Below are positions 43,401 to 48,193 of a stretch of 64,000 bases of DNA, one piece after another. Every line of letters starts with the position of its first letter. Position 1 is the stretch's first letter. The notes under the pieces were generated by a model. That model had not been told where the DNA came from. It saw nothing but the letters and a program-made list of their open reading frames with translations, and searched no databases. Source of the DNA: Gammaproteobacteria bacterium (GTDB lineage: Bacteria; Pseudomonadota; Gammaproteobacteria; SZUA-229); assembly GCA_015488885.1 (NCBI GenBank), contig WFMW01000057.1, forward strand, positions 93,170 to 157,169, in the 5' to 3' direction. A program made the position numbers and the translations under genes.

Positions 43401-43865
43401 TTGTGTAATTGGGGTAACGGCAGGATTCGCTCCGACATCGGCGACTAGATTATAATCCACCGATTCAACCAGGCCGGTAGTCGCATTCAACGTTACTGCG
43501 ACAACCTGATAAGTATTGAATACGGTCGGATTCGCCGGGTCAGCAGCTTGAAATTGATCACCAACTGTGTTTCTCGTAAACAGCAACAACCCGGTAGAAG
43601 TTACCACATCAACAACCTGACCCCCATTATCCTTAATTAGAGCAACTACCGTCTCGTTAGCGCCGGTTAGCGGGTTGGTTACCGTGTCACCAATCTTACT
43701 ACCTGACGTTGCAGGAAAAGTTGTTGCTAACGCCTGAGCAGTTAATAGTATCGTCAAAAACAGACATTGAAATCCAAAAAAAATAATTGAATAATTTTCC
43801 CGACAAAGACTACGCGGAAATAATGAACGGTTATTGCGAGATTGTATTTCCATACTATTTTTCAT
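28467..43865 (-). CDS. Giant glycine-rich repeat autotransporter (type V secretion), 5132 residues
   Basis: Putative surface adhesin. Layout: (1) an extended N terminus and signal peptide, residues 1-47, with basic region, hydrophobic LFLTILLTAQ and AQALA cleavage site; (2) a non-repetitive segment to about residue 240; (3) a passenger from about 240 to 4545 built of about 64 units, each near 60-66 residues, with core AQSIGGGGGNGG followed by a variable strand and GGxGGxGG; (4) a linker (about 4545-4850) with beta-helix-like sequence and NYNVDFSPAGMGLNLLRVGDYF; (5) a C-terminal barrel, about residue 4860 to 5132, ending STELRLSLPF with terminal Phe. The reading frame is unbroken over 15.4 kb. 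Expression is probably controlled by the divergent LuxR-type regulator and its hybrid kinase. Ligand is unknown. Confidence 0.92.
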   Translation of the reverse strand: MKNSMEIQSRNNRSLFPRSLCRENYSIIFFGFQCLFLTILLTAQALATTFPATSGSKIGDTVTNPLTGANETVVALIKDNGGQVVDVVTSTGLLLFTRNTVGDQFQAADPANPTVFNTYQVVAVTLNATTGLVESVDYNLVADVGANPAVTPITQSTVDDQSATYNTIPPGVTGAPPGTDFNPIPNGSGPIKENHKGSRGRGGSDAYGVSVCLPDWLGGGCDTIGKKGSKGKNGGTGPTVNRTIGTTHGGITTTSATQDGIEVTSAGGNGGTGGDSYGNISAYRGGNGGNGGKITLVNGTTVKTAGSKAHGIEVVSRSGKGGRGGDGILFAASGSGGNARSGGQVSITNNNSIETGGNNAHGIYGLSVGGTGGSGGGGWGIVGKGGSGAAGGSGGKVSIINNALIHTKGRGSHGILGQSIGGTGGNGGDAGGIVAFGGGSSTGGAASNVTITQQSNGNIVTDGTYAIGIFGQSIGGSGGDGGAAGGIVSFGAKAGSGNSAGRINITTDAGSHITTNGDYSVGIFGQSVGGGGGSAAPTGGVVSMGGRGGSGGNGSTVSITNGAVINTSGKYSFGLFGQSIGGGGGSAVGTGGLVALGGSGSAGGSAGNVTLTNTTAGVVHTRGESGHAVFAQSIGGGGGSGAAAGGLVALGGKGSSGGSSATVTVTNNGALITEGKDARGIFAQSIGGGGGSGGGTGGVFALGGGSSTGSNGGQVNVTNKGNIATSLTGSDAIFAQSIGGGGGSGASSGGLVALGGSGSGGGNGNRVTITNSGFLSTGGRLARGIFAQSIGGGGGSGGTNGGLVSIGGSAGGGSNASDVTIKNTGKINTKGDWATGVFAQSIGGGGGSGGNSDGVLLTIGGKGGSGGNAGNVSVNHGGIITTQGSDASGVFAQAVGGGGGNGGSSNSGSVFAGVAIGGSGGAGGNGADVTIALDKFNLSGNLLASSILTKGDRSSGVLAQSIGGGGGNGGSAIQATAGTFGSVSVALGGAGSSGGKGGSVHLNGNGNVTTFGNNATGVNLQSVGGGGGNGGLSVAASLQVGIGGAGLGVALGGSSGSGGAGGVVSSDYSGAIKTSGAFSSGLVAQSVGGGGGNGGTAISAVGSIGATGSGAIGVGIGGSGGNGGSGGKVDTTLNGSIETGGDQSTAILVQSIGGGGGNGGMTVAAVGSAAGVGSGAISVGVGGTGGTGGTGGETKATIGADVTTTGDGSSGIVTQTIGGGGGNGGLTVSASASGAGIGGGAISIGVGGTGGTGGEGGIVNTDYNGSLETKGDNAVGLLAQSVGGGGGNGGGSIAASLSGAGGGSGTVSVNLGGAGGSANDGGKAGVNTAVTLKTTGTATTQGDNSAAIVAQSIGGGGGNGGYSITANGSGAGAGSGAITVGLGGSGAGGGNGKDVVAIITSTILTSGTSSTGFLAQSVGGGGGNGGFNVSGSLSGAGAGSGAVAIGLGGKGDSGGTGGLVTASSSGVITTVGTGAAGFLTQSIGGGGGNGGFNVSGSASGGGIGSGGVSIGLGGSGGGAGTGGEVNVTSSGNVTTNGNDATAIMAQSVGGGGGNGNYNVSASASGAGVGSGAVTVGLGGTGGTGGKGGKVGLTVTNDVNTAGRNSSGVVAQSIGGGGGNGGYNVAGAVSGAGVGSGAVSVGLGGAGGSGGDSNVVISAYTGNIITKGNHSTGLLAQSIGGGGGNGAGDIAATLSGSSTGSGAISVGLGGKGGVAGNGGKTGVDRAVTLTAGGHVTTHGDSSAGIVAQSIGGGGGNGGYNISADGSVSGVGSGAVAVGLGGQGAGGGAGKEISAIVTSIIQTSGSNSTGFLVQSIGGGGGNGGFNVSGSLSASGTGSGSVSLGLGGSGAGGANAGNVIATSKGSITTTGKNSSGLVIQSIGGGGGNGAFDVSGSASGAGVGSGTINVGLGGSGGGGATGGAVTVFSSGDVSTTGKNSTGILAQSIGGGGGNGDFNVSGAISGAATGSGGISAGLGGSAGSGGMGGAVNLTVKNNVTTSKQNSSAVIAQSIGGGGGTGTFNISGAISGSGAGSGAASVGLGGTGGGGGDGGQVLSDLDGHFKTSGLNSTGVLIQSIGGGGGNGGFKISGSPTGAGTGSGSTSEGFGGAGGNGGIGGIITSVLNGFVTTGADNSSAIVAQSIGGGGGNGSMAIAGTIAGGGTGSGAASIGTGGSGGRGGNSSAVSNTVTATVKTSGHASTGVLAQSVGGGGGNGAIATSGTITMAGTGSGGASAGVGGTGGDGGLSAAVTNHVEGSVTTTGSDSAGIIAQSIGGGGGTGAMTIAGTFTGGGTGSGATSVSVGGTGGGGGDSAAVNNTVVKATVKTDGDRSIAVLAQSVGGGGGNGGMTIAGTITAAGTGTGAASVGVGGSGGAGGNAAAVTNKVEGSISTKGNNATAVVAQSVGGGGGNGGLSTANTVAASGKGAAGASVAIGGVGGGGGDADTVDNNVNATIVTLGDNANGVLAQSVGGGGGNGGMSIAGTVTAAGTGSGSASVGVGGSGGDGGNAATVTNAVKGSVKTGGNGAIGIIAQSIGGGGGNGGIGISGAISGSGSNGGAVAVGVGGSGGLGGNSAKVINTVDGHVFTKGKNASGIVAQSIGGGGGNGGLTVSGAVSVAKSGSGAVSVGVGGTGGDGGFSADVVNTVMNGFVQTQGKNSTGILTQSIGGGGGNGGISVNHSISGSKAGSGALAVAVGGIGGGGGNAGNAISKVTGGVVTTENNSIAILTQSIGGSGGNGGISTASSLNMSKENGGSLAVGVGGFGGDGGDAGSVSSTVNTTVANNQIGTKGQDSTAIIAQSVGGGGGNGGINVSDSINLASKNGAAIGVGVGGFGGGGGNAGNVNLAVTGNVVTEGNNSHGLVAQSIGGGGGNGGTNVSGTLNVSKTGTGGSVAIGVGGFGGLGGNAGNVAVNYKGTISAQPRTFVPQTTDSTGAVIPAHYETKSGDGSDGILAQSIGGGGGNGGTNVSGALSFASSKNGGNGHALVIGVGGFGGSGGTAGAVNVTVSGGNTITASGNARSAIIAQSVGGGGGNGATNISGGIVTDAPIILGTGGLGGDGGTADKVTVVDTTNIITKGERSYGILAQSVGGGGGNGGLNVSGSLTYNKEANIPAVTIGIGGFGGAGNISNDVSVTHNGTITTEGKSAHGIYAQSVAGGGGDGGYNFSLGLALADSKNSGGNKDVSFVTGIGGHGGTGADAGNVDVKSLGTITTKGDFARGIFAQSVGGGGGNGGFNFSGNFAQNSSLITAGVGGFGSGGGNAGKVTVDRGSVTMPTGTIITTGLHAHGIEASSIGGGGGDAGMNMVIGFSLAGKDTSSGSGSSSSPPKHPQHTGIDPSVFTNYDQVLAELKGRNQPDSASAGDTGKSAFAVQIAIGGAGGGAGNGNLVTVDNIGDVVTRAAQSYGLLAQSIGGGGGNAYINIAGTYIDKGKRNKGFNLALGGATGNGGNGAKVNVDQKGSIETFGRDSYGILAQSVGGGGGNAGLDFIYTKASGGKIGISLGRQGGSGGFGDTVTLNAEGGVKTHGDGAYALLAQSIGNGGGNSSSRSISIEKASPDDTSPARSATVSIGIKGGQGGSAGNVILAAKDRLSTDGDNAAAIFAQSVGGGGGNGGSATGFGISSESANLVMGGSGGLGGSGGTIDITSFAQVHTKGRNSIGIFGQSVGGGGGTGGMARDILLSGAGTGAVLSMGGRGGTGSVAGKVTIENKGIIVTAGDDAYGILGQSLGGGGGNGGMTINTLRNKSTDKGTQLAVAIGGNGGDGATGGNVQVTNRGSIGTSGRGAIGVFAQSIGGGGGNAKQVVTASLSSKGAGNKISLGIGGQGGTGGQGGNVDVKNLRNIDGTAGEIITAQTNSHGIFAMSVGGGGGTGSTVVTANASTKVGEENPANSLAFSLGGAGGTGGKGGKVTVTNNIGVTTYGTESHGIIAQSIGGGGGNGGVSLSGNMVLGNGDTASHSIAVAIGGKGGNGNASGDVSVINNGNIEVFGKGSDGVFAQSIGGGGGNGAFAMALSSNLLTNPRKNPLPLLTNFALGGAGGAGANSANVVVNNNGSIITHGDNTYGIFAQSVGGGGGAVGFSISSPVWMATNMLVPVVLGSRDGTSGTAGNVTVNTKGTIQVLGNNSHAYLAQSVNGGGGNVDMFLDVSKTAQKKGTGSVINPVTNGSPQGGGAKELAFVSNTLKLGAIKAGIGAAGDFVTKHLGDLIALGENSSASSTQSVGGGGGNANENVVINKDAQIKLDLLLGSEGTNDGNGGNINSDRTGNVSTSGDTSKGTSVQSIGGGGGELTVAVKRVPDSTGAGSTATGGAVTALSIVSPVRTSRFVHSKLTVSDYNSLYGLALPGSQTIDDSNASTVLAMGANGGLNNSAGSINNTYRGNTQTTGDRSLGMLIQSIGGGGGDTRISGVGTLSVNFGGANGATGDGGNINISNNGDILTTGALSHGIVLQSIGGGGGTVFTDLSAQNIGIATHADNSGNGGNITFDQTGNITATGDNSIALLAQSLGGGGGALDRLFINSAGGHGTSADIHLNVNGNMVSSGANGIAVFAQSVAADGEGNIIINLPQGKQMVGGTGGAALVMSGGVDNKFISHGSVMTKDMVSGMAIYATSGNDQVDNYKILDGQVYLGEGNNSFVNHEQAVFVPGRVVYLGAAGNMLVNNGTMATGDTDLAQDTELSGSFTQSINAKDLIELDFGTDKVDNIAATGTVSLAGKLTLSLLNPQNVLAGNFSKVVFSGKQGVIDNGIALSTFKSRVFTTELQYPDANQATLNYNVDFSPAGMGLNLLRVGDYFNRVQNAGSSPVLADVVKHLLYIPDDKSYRNALSQLSPDFYGEQQLKLINDSDKFLQSLLSCHEANGKYRFTREGSCFWSSYQAENISHDAYDDYKGSRFTTDAFSIGLQKTFSTGWSTGIAISQAHSNGQGYSDRWHSKGDTNQFALALKYRAKGTKLAAVVSIGQSDTNTLRQGNLVNAFSTHINRRLNTVGGLLRLSHDIENNTGYLFSYVDFGVTQIKAKRATETGAGALNLILPANNETHRFLRPGVETGMEGMLSDNTKLRFFMNFSLQHKLSASNTTVLAGFQAAPSMADYMQVPVDIGQNLFNVNFGVDLITRKNLSISLEHNRMIDNHISIYSTELRLSLPF
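30240..42640 (-). repeat. In-gene tandem repeat array, about 64 degenerate units of 170-200 bp
   Basis: Each unit encodes a conserved QS(I/V)GGGGGNGG turn, a short variable strand (often NVSGSxSGAG), a second glycine cluster (VGLGGxGGxGG), then V-T-rich strand and TxGDNSxGI. I counted about 64 QS(I/V)GG-type cores by eye. The unit is divergent enough that the gene is not a perfect satellite, but groups of neighbouring units (for example 34.9-39.9 kb) are more alike than distant ones, which suggests expansion by unequal exchange. Confidence 0.85.
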
Positions 43866-43878
43866 TCTTTAAATTTAT

Positions 43879-43927
43879 TAATACAATTGTGTATTAAAAA
43901 AAATAGATATGCTATTAACTTTAGTTA
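43879..43927. promoter_or_regulatory. Two palindromes in the autotransporter/regulator intergenic region
   Basis: TAATACA and TGTATTA (43879-43885 and 43890-43896) form a perfect 7-bp inverted repeat around ATTG. TAACT/AGTTA (43916-43920 and 43923-43927) is a second, shorter palindrome. Both lie in the 117-bp space between the divergent adhesin and LuxR-type regulator. NarL/LuxR-type regulators bind such inverted heptamers, so these are candidate operators; no experimental link exists. Confidence 0.35.
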
Positions 43928-43982
43928 GTATTTCTCCTATTATAAAGACTTTGATAACCGAATAATTGCGTTACATATTTTC

Positions 43983-44582
43983 ATGAAAATATTACTTGCT
44001 GACGACCATGGTCTGTTTCGTGACAGCATGGCGGTGTGGTTAAACCAACTTGATGCTAACCTGGAAATAACATTTTCCGCCTCATTTAACGAAGTGAAAC
44101 ACCGGCTGATAAATCAGTCTTTTGATCTGATTATGCTGGATCTGGGTATGCCTGGTATGCAGGGGGTGATCAGCATCGAATATTTTCGCGAATTATGCGC
44201 TAAAACCCCTGTTATTATCGTTTCTGCTGATGAAAATCCGCTTACCATTACTGCCTGCATTAATGCCGGGGCGAATGGTTATGTTACCAAGTCATCCAGT
44301 GGTGAAACAATTTTACAGGCGATTAAGCAGGTACTGAATGGTGTTAAATATATTCCCGCAACCGCCGCTAGCCAGTCAGCGTTAAAGCTCAGTGACAAGC
44401 AAAAGCTGATACTGGCTTTTATTATTGATGGCCACAGCAATAAGGCAATCAGTGAAAAACTGCATTTTTCAGAAGGCACCGTCAAACAGTATATCAGCCG
44501 GATTTTACGTGAACTGAATGTTGACAATCGCACTCAGGCAGCAAATATTGGTAGAGAATTACTCGGTATCGGCGGTTCCTGA
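43983..44582 (+). CDS. NarL/LuxR-type response regulator
   Basis: 199 residues. The receiver domain (1-120) has the acidic pair ADDH, phosphoacceptor in DLIMLDLGMPG (about residue 52), conserved Ser in IIVSADE and lysine in YVTKSSSGE. A C-terminal GerE/LuxR helix-turn-helix (about 135-190) has LSDKQKLILAFIIDGHSNKAISEKL and SEGTVKQYISRILRELNV. It is transcribed divergently from the giant autotransporter and converges on the hybrid kinase with a 24-bp overlap. It is the natural partner of that kinase and the likely regulator of the adhesin. Confidence 0.92.
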   Translation: MKILLADDHGLFRDSMAVWLNQLDANLEITFSASFNEVKHRLINQSFDLIMLDLGMPGMQGVISIEYFRELCAKTPVIIVSADENPLTITACINAGANGYVTKSSSGETILQAIKQVLNGVKYIPATAASQSALKLSDKQKLILAFIIDGHSNKAISEKLHFSEGTVKQYISRILRELNVDNRTQAANIGRELLGIGGS

Positions 44583-46349
44583 CATATTGGACTGGACAGG
44601 CTCCCTGGACAAAAATATTAACTTCTGTAACAACTTATCCGCTTCTACCGGCTTGAACATTATTTCGCTGTTGATTGATTTTGCCTGCTGACGAATCTCG
44701 GTAGTGGTATCGCCGGTCATAATAATTGATGCTATCGTAGTGTGGTAATACTGACAAATCGCTTTAATCACCTGCACACCATTTTTATTTTCACGCAGGC
44801 GATAGTCAGAAATAATGATATCGGGCTGTGGATAATTATAAGCTTTTAACTCTTCAATAATTTGCTGTTCGCTGTCACTGACCAGCACTTCACAATCCCA
44901 GCTGCGCAATAATACACGTAACGCATCCCTGACGCTCAGCTCGTCATCCACACAAACAACAAACAGCCCTGCGGGTAGCTTTTCTTGCGCTGAAAAAGTC
45001 GGCTGCTGTGCCCGGGTACTAACATGGCTAATAACACTGGACATTGGTGCCTGCACGCTAAAACAACTTCCCAGCTTCAGCTGACTTTTTACTTTCACCG
45101 GATGTGACAGCAGCCTGGACAATCGTTTAACAATGGCCAGTCCCAGTCCAAGCCCTTTGGTTCGATCCCGTTCAGGATTATCCAGCTGGTAAAATTCTGA
45201 GAAAATATTATCCAGCTCGGTTTCGCTAATACCCTTCCCCTGGTCATTAACACAAATATGAATATAGTCTGTATGTTCTTCAAGCGTTATGACGATATTA
45301 CCGTAATCATTATGCTTGATCGCATTAGACAGTAAATTACGTATGATACGCGAAAACAAAACCCGGTCACTCTCGATATAGAATGAAGTTTCCTGCAGTT
45401 CGATGAGCATGTTTTTTTCGTTTGCCAGTGGCTGGAACTCATCCACCAGCTGCCGCAATAACGGTTGCACATCAAAAGTGGTTAATTTGACTTTAATATT
45501 GCCCGCATCCAGTCGGGAAATATCCATCAATGCATTGAGCAGTTCCCCCAGTGCATGGCTGGAATGACTTGATTTTTCCAGCAACTCAGTTTGTTCCGTG
45601 GTGGTTAAACGATTTTTCAACGCCCCCAGATAAAGATCCAGCGCATGTAATGGTTGTCGCAAATCATGGCTGGTAGCCGCAAGAAAACGCGACTTGTCGC
45701 TACTGGCCTGTTCGGCCAGTATTTTCTGCCGACGCAAATCCCTGATCAGGTCAAGATTTTCAAACCGCAGCAGAATAGATTCGGTCATACTACGGTTAAC
45801 AATAAAGGAAAAAACCAGCATAACCAGCAGATAAATGAACAGGATAATGCCAAATTCATTTATCACAGGGTTATTATCGAGCAATGAAAGATAAATAAAA
45901 GGGCCTAGTGTGAAGATAGAAAACAACGAGTGGGTTGGCATAAAACACGATAAAGTTACCAGTGAACCTGCCACCATGCCGGTAAAAACAGTCGATACCA
46001 GCAAGATACCCATAATATCAGATAAATCCAGAATAAATATCGGCAGAGACCCCATGATAAGACCTGATAGCATTGACGTGGCCATAAAAAAATAGCCCCA
46101 TTTTATTGCCGTTTTCTGTGGATTAATCTGCCAGAAACGTTTAATCATCCAGAAACGCAAACCGGCTAAGGTAAAATTGGCGGCAACCCAGCTTTTCAGT
46201 ATCAACGGATCAACTCGACCCCAGAAATGAACCGCAATAATAACAATGGCCGCGATTAATCCGAAGATAAGAAAACCAGATTGTTTGTATAAGGAACGAA
46301 CCTGTTCAATGCGCACATTTTCAGGCTGATTATTAAAAGGAAATTTCAA
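44559..46349 (-). CDS. Hybrid sensor histidine kinase with C-terminal receiver
   Basis: 596 residues. About six membrane helices occupy residues 22-190, followed by a short coiled linker. The dimerisation/phosphotransfer domain has the H-box FLAATSHDLRQPLHALDLYL (His about 230). The ATPase domain shows NLLSNAIKHNDYGN (N-box), DQGKGIS (G1) and GLGLGLAIVKRL (G2). The C-terminal receiver (about 468-585) keeps CVDDELSVRD, the phosphoacceptor DYRLRE, IMTGDTT and the lysine in MFKPVEA. No extracytoplasmic sensor domain is visible, so signal sensing is probably membrane-embedded. Paired convergently with the LuxR-type regulator. Confidence 0.93.
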   Translation of the reverse strand: MKFPFNNQPENVRIEQVRSLYKQSGFLIFGLIAAIVIIAVHFWGRVDPLILKSWVAANFTLAGLRFWMIKRFWQINPQKTAIKWGYFFMATSMLSGLIMGSLPIFILDLSDIMGILLVSTVFTGMVAGSLVTLSCFMPTHSLFSIFTLGPFIYLSLLDNNPVINEFGIILFIYLLVMLVFSFIVNRSMTESILLRFENLDLIRDLRRQKILAEQASSDKSRFLAATSHDLRQPLHALDLYLGALKNRLTTTEQTELLEKSSHSSHALGELLNALMDISRLDAGNIKVKLTTFDVQPLLRQLVDEFQPLANEKNMLIELQETSFYIESDRVLFSRIIRNLLSNAIKHNDYGNIVITLEEHTDYIHICVNDQGKGISETELDNIFSEFYQLDNPERDRTKGLGLGLAIVKRLSRLLSHPVKVKSQLKLGSCFSVQAPMSSVISHVSTRAQQPTFSAQEKLPAGLFVVCVDDELSVRDALRVLLRSWDCEVLVSDSEQQIIEELKAYNYPQPDIIISDYRLRENKNGVQVIKAICQYYHTTIASIIMTGDTTTEIRQQAKSINSEIMFKPVEADKLLQKLIFLSREPVQSNMSGTADTE

Positions 46350-46480
46350 AATGCTTACAATCTATGGTTTTAACGTACGGAGATTTTATTATATTCAGGC
46401 TACTGTAACATGCGTTTTCAGATAAAAATTCCCAGATAAAAATTTTATCTCCACCGTCAGCTGCTTTATAATGTTTGATT

Positions 46481-46861
46481 ATGTCAAAAATCCTGTTTAC
46501 CATTGAAGATATTTCACCACTGCCTGAACTGACATCCTTATGTCAAACCCTGGCAATGACTGAAACCCGGGTCACCTCAATGCGTAAGGCACTCTCGCTG
46601 TTAAAAAAACAGCAGCCTGATTTTATTCTGGCCGAATTTGAATACGGTTATGGCAATAATTACGCCGGTGTCAATATCAGTAATCTGGATGTTTTATTAT
46701 ATGGCCTGCAAAAATATTCCCCACATACAAAAGTGATTGTGCTGGTGGAAAAAAACGAATATCCGTATGTGGAAAAATTAAATACCATTTTTAAACTCCA
46801 TGCTGTCTTACCCTACCCCATCAATCGACAGCAACTGGAAAAAATATTCAGCCAACCATGA
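46481..46861 (+). CDS. Degenerate receiver-like protein
   Basis: 126 residues from ATG 46481; a TTG six bases upstream is less likely. The fold resembles a response-regulator receiver (MSKILFTIEDI..., then QPDFILAEFEYGY, TKVIVLVEKNEYPY, KLHAVLPYPINRQQLEKIF), but the phosphoacceptor Asp is replaced (ILAEFEYG) and the N-terminal acidic pair is ED only in part. If functional it would act as a phosphorylation-independent interaction domain. Its stop overlaps the pncC start (ATGA), so the two are coupled. Confidence 0.55.
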   Translation: MSKILFTIEDISPLPELTSLCQTLAMTETRVTSMRKALSLLKKQQPDFILAEFEYGYGNNYAGVNISNLDVLLYGLQKYSPHTKVIVLVEKNEYPYVEKLNTIFKLHAVLPYPINRQQLEKIFSQP

Positions 46862-47367
46862 CAACAGACACCTTAACAGAAGCTTCATTGCATGAACTGG
46901 CCGCACAACTTGGTCAGTGTTTAACTGAAAAAAACATGAAACTGGCGGCAGCCGAATCCTGTACCGGCGGCTGGCTGGCAAAAATCATTACCGATCTCCC
47001 TGGAAGTTCAGTCTGGTTTGAAGGTTCGATAGTCAGTTACAGCAACGCGTTAAAGCATGGTATTCTTGGCGTATCTACAACGATACTTGATGAATTTGGT
47101 GCTGTCAGTAGTGAAACTGTGCGGGCAATGAATGACGGAGTAGTTGCCAATACTGATGCTGATATAGCCGTTAGTATCAGCGGTATTGCCGGACCGGGCG
47201 GCGGCAGCCCGGACAAACCGGTCGGGCTGGTATGGTTATGCTGGGGGCAGCGCGGCAAAAGCAAGCAGGCTTCTGCCTTTCATTTTAATGGTGATCGTCA
47301 AGCTGTACGTCTACAGAGTATCGAAAAAGCACTTGTGTTGTTACTTGCATTATTACATTATCAGTAA
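46858..47367 (+). CDS. pncC: Nicotinamide-nucleotide amidohydrolase (CinA C-terminal family)
   Basis: Deamidates NMN to nicotinate mononucleotide in the pyridine nucleotide cycle. 169 residues, the normal stand-alone length. Diagnostic motifs are KLAAAESCTGGWLAKIITDLPGSS (split: AAAESCTGGWLA), FEGSIVSYSNALKHGILGV, GAVSSETVRAM, and SISGIAGPGGGSPDKPVGLVW. In many gammaproteobacteria pncC precedes recA-recX-alaS; here recA is absent and the downstream gene is convergent. Confidence 0.95.
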   Translation: MTTDTLTEASLHELAAQLGQCLTEKNMKLAAAESCTGGWLAKIITDLPGSSVWFEGSIVSYSNALKHGILGVSTTILDEFGAVSSETVRAMNDGVVANTDADIAVSISGIAGPGGGSPDKPVGLVWLCWGQRGKSKQASAFHFNGDRQAVRLQSIEKALVLLLALLHYQ

Positions 47368-47753
47368 CCAGCTGCCTGTAACAGTTCAAGTTGCTGTTCA
47401 TCACTGTCAAAAAACATCCATAATAATTTTGCGATAACTTCCGGTGCAATCACTGTATGCCGGTTACCGTCAGCCTGTAAGCCCTGACGTAGGCTGGTTC
47501 TGACTTTGTTATTACCGGTCAGGTCAAAAATAATGTCTACTTTCTCACCAAGTTCCAGAACCTGCAAAGCATTTTCATAGACAGTAATACCACTGGACTG
47601 AAACCCCATAACAACCGGTGATGTCATATCATCATGTGCTACAGCAACAATTTCCACCGGTTTTCCTTTTTCCTGAATAATTTCGAGAAAGTTTTCGGCA
47701 AAGTCCTGACCGATATCCCCTAGCCCCAGCAGTGCAATATTAATCTTATTCAT
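47361..47753 (-). CDS. Stand-alone Rossmann-domain (homoserine-dehydrogenase-N-like) protein
   Basis: 130 residues beginning MNKINIALLGLGDIGQDFAE, a classical dinucleotide-binding GxGxxG after a beta strand, then PVEIVAVAHDD, GITVYENALQVL and VDIIFDLTGNNKVRTSL, all as in the NAD-binding half of homoserine dehydrogenase or Gfo/Idh/MocA proteins. No catalytic domain follows. The C-terminal HTVIAPEVIAKLLWMFFDSDEQ may be a regulatory helix. Function cannot be assigned. It ends inside the last codons of pncC in convergent orientation. Confidence 0.6.
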   Translation of the reverse strand: MNKINIALLGLGDIGQDFAENFLEIIQEKGKPVEIVAVAHDDMTSPVVMGFQSSGITVYENALQVLELGEKVDIIFDLTGNNKVRTSLRQGLQADGNRHTVIAPEVIAKLLWMFFDSDEQQLELLQAAGY

Positions 47754-47952
47754 AAATCTGTCACCCGTATTGTCTGTAACCCGTATTGGTTAGTAAAAAG
47801 CTATAACACCAGCTCCACAGGCTGGTCAATATAAAATATCGACAGCTAACAGAAAAACTTTAGGAAGCTCATGATTATTCCAGAATGAATAATCATAAAA
47901 TGAGATGCTCAGACTATATGGTCGGAATATTGAGTTATTATCACTCGATCTG

Positions 47953-48037
47953 TTGATACTGGTTTTTAGTTGTCGTTATCACAGCTGATCAACGAAGCAG
48001 TATCAATCCGAAGCCCGCTTTATGAGCGGGCTTTTTT
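47953..48037 (+). ncRNA. Orphan structured small RNA candidate with intrinsic terminator
   Basis: No gene on the plus strand leads into this region, because pncC ends at 47367 and faces a convergent gene. TTGATACTG (47953-47961) pairs with CAGTATCAA (47998-48006); inside, GTTG pairs with CAAC. Four nucleotides later comes a perfect 9-bp GC-rich hairpin and a six-T run. Further upstream a 10-bp stem (47871-47880 with 47887-47896) may belong to a longer version. I recognise no known RNA family. A promoter is not obvious. Confidence 0.5.
48011..48037 (+). terminator. Strong rho-independent terminator, plus strand
   Basis: Stem AAGCCCGCT (48011-48019) with AGCGGGCTT (48025-48033), 5-nt loop, followed by TTTTTT. 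On the minus strand it is not followed by T, so it serves plus-strand transcription. Confidence 0.85.
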
Positions 48038-48044
48038 GTTTATA

Positions 48045-48121
48045 TGGCGCGCCTGGAGAGATTCGAACTCCCGACCGCTCGGTTCGTAGCCGAGTACTCT
48101 ATCCAGCTGAGCTACAGGCGC
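48045..48121 (-). tRNA. tRNA-Arg (anticodon ACG)
   Basis: 77 nt on the minus strand: acceptor GCGCCTG/CAGGCGC, D arm AGCTCAGCTGGATAGAG, anticodon stem CTCGG/CCGAG with loop CTACGAA (ACG, wobble A normally edited to inosine by TadA), T arm with TTCGAAT, encoded CCA. Neighbour of tRNA-Ser and csrA, as in related bacteria. Confidence 0.97.
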
Positions 48122-48138
48122 TTATTTTGTGAGGCGCA

Positions 48139-48167
48139 ATTATCGTGGTTTATTGGTCTAAGGTCAA
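48139..48167 (-). promoter_or_regulatory. Sigma-70 promoter for tRNA-Arg
   Basis: Minus strand TTGACC, 17-nt spacer, GATAAT; five of six matches in each hexamer. The -10 is 17 nt from the mature tRNA 5' end. Confidence 0.75.
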
Positions 48168-48193
48168 TATTAATTATATTCGCATTGAACCGG

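Noticed and set aside
28467..43865. Possible CRISPR-like array
   Set aside because: Repeats are in frame, of variable length and encode a continuous protein; no uniform 25-40 bp direct repeat with unique spacers.
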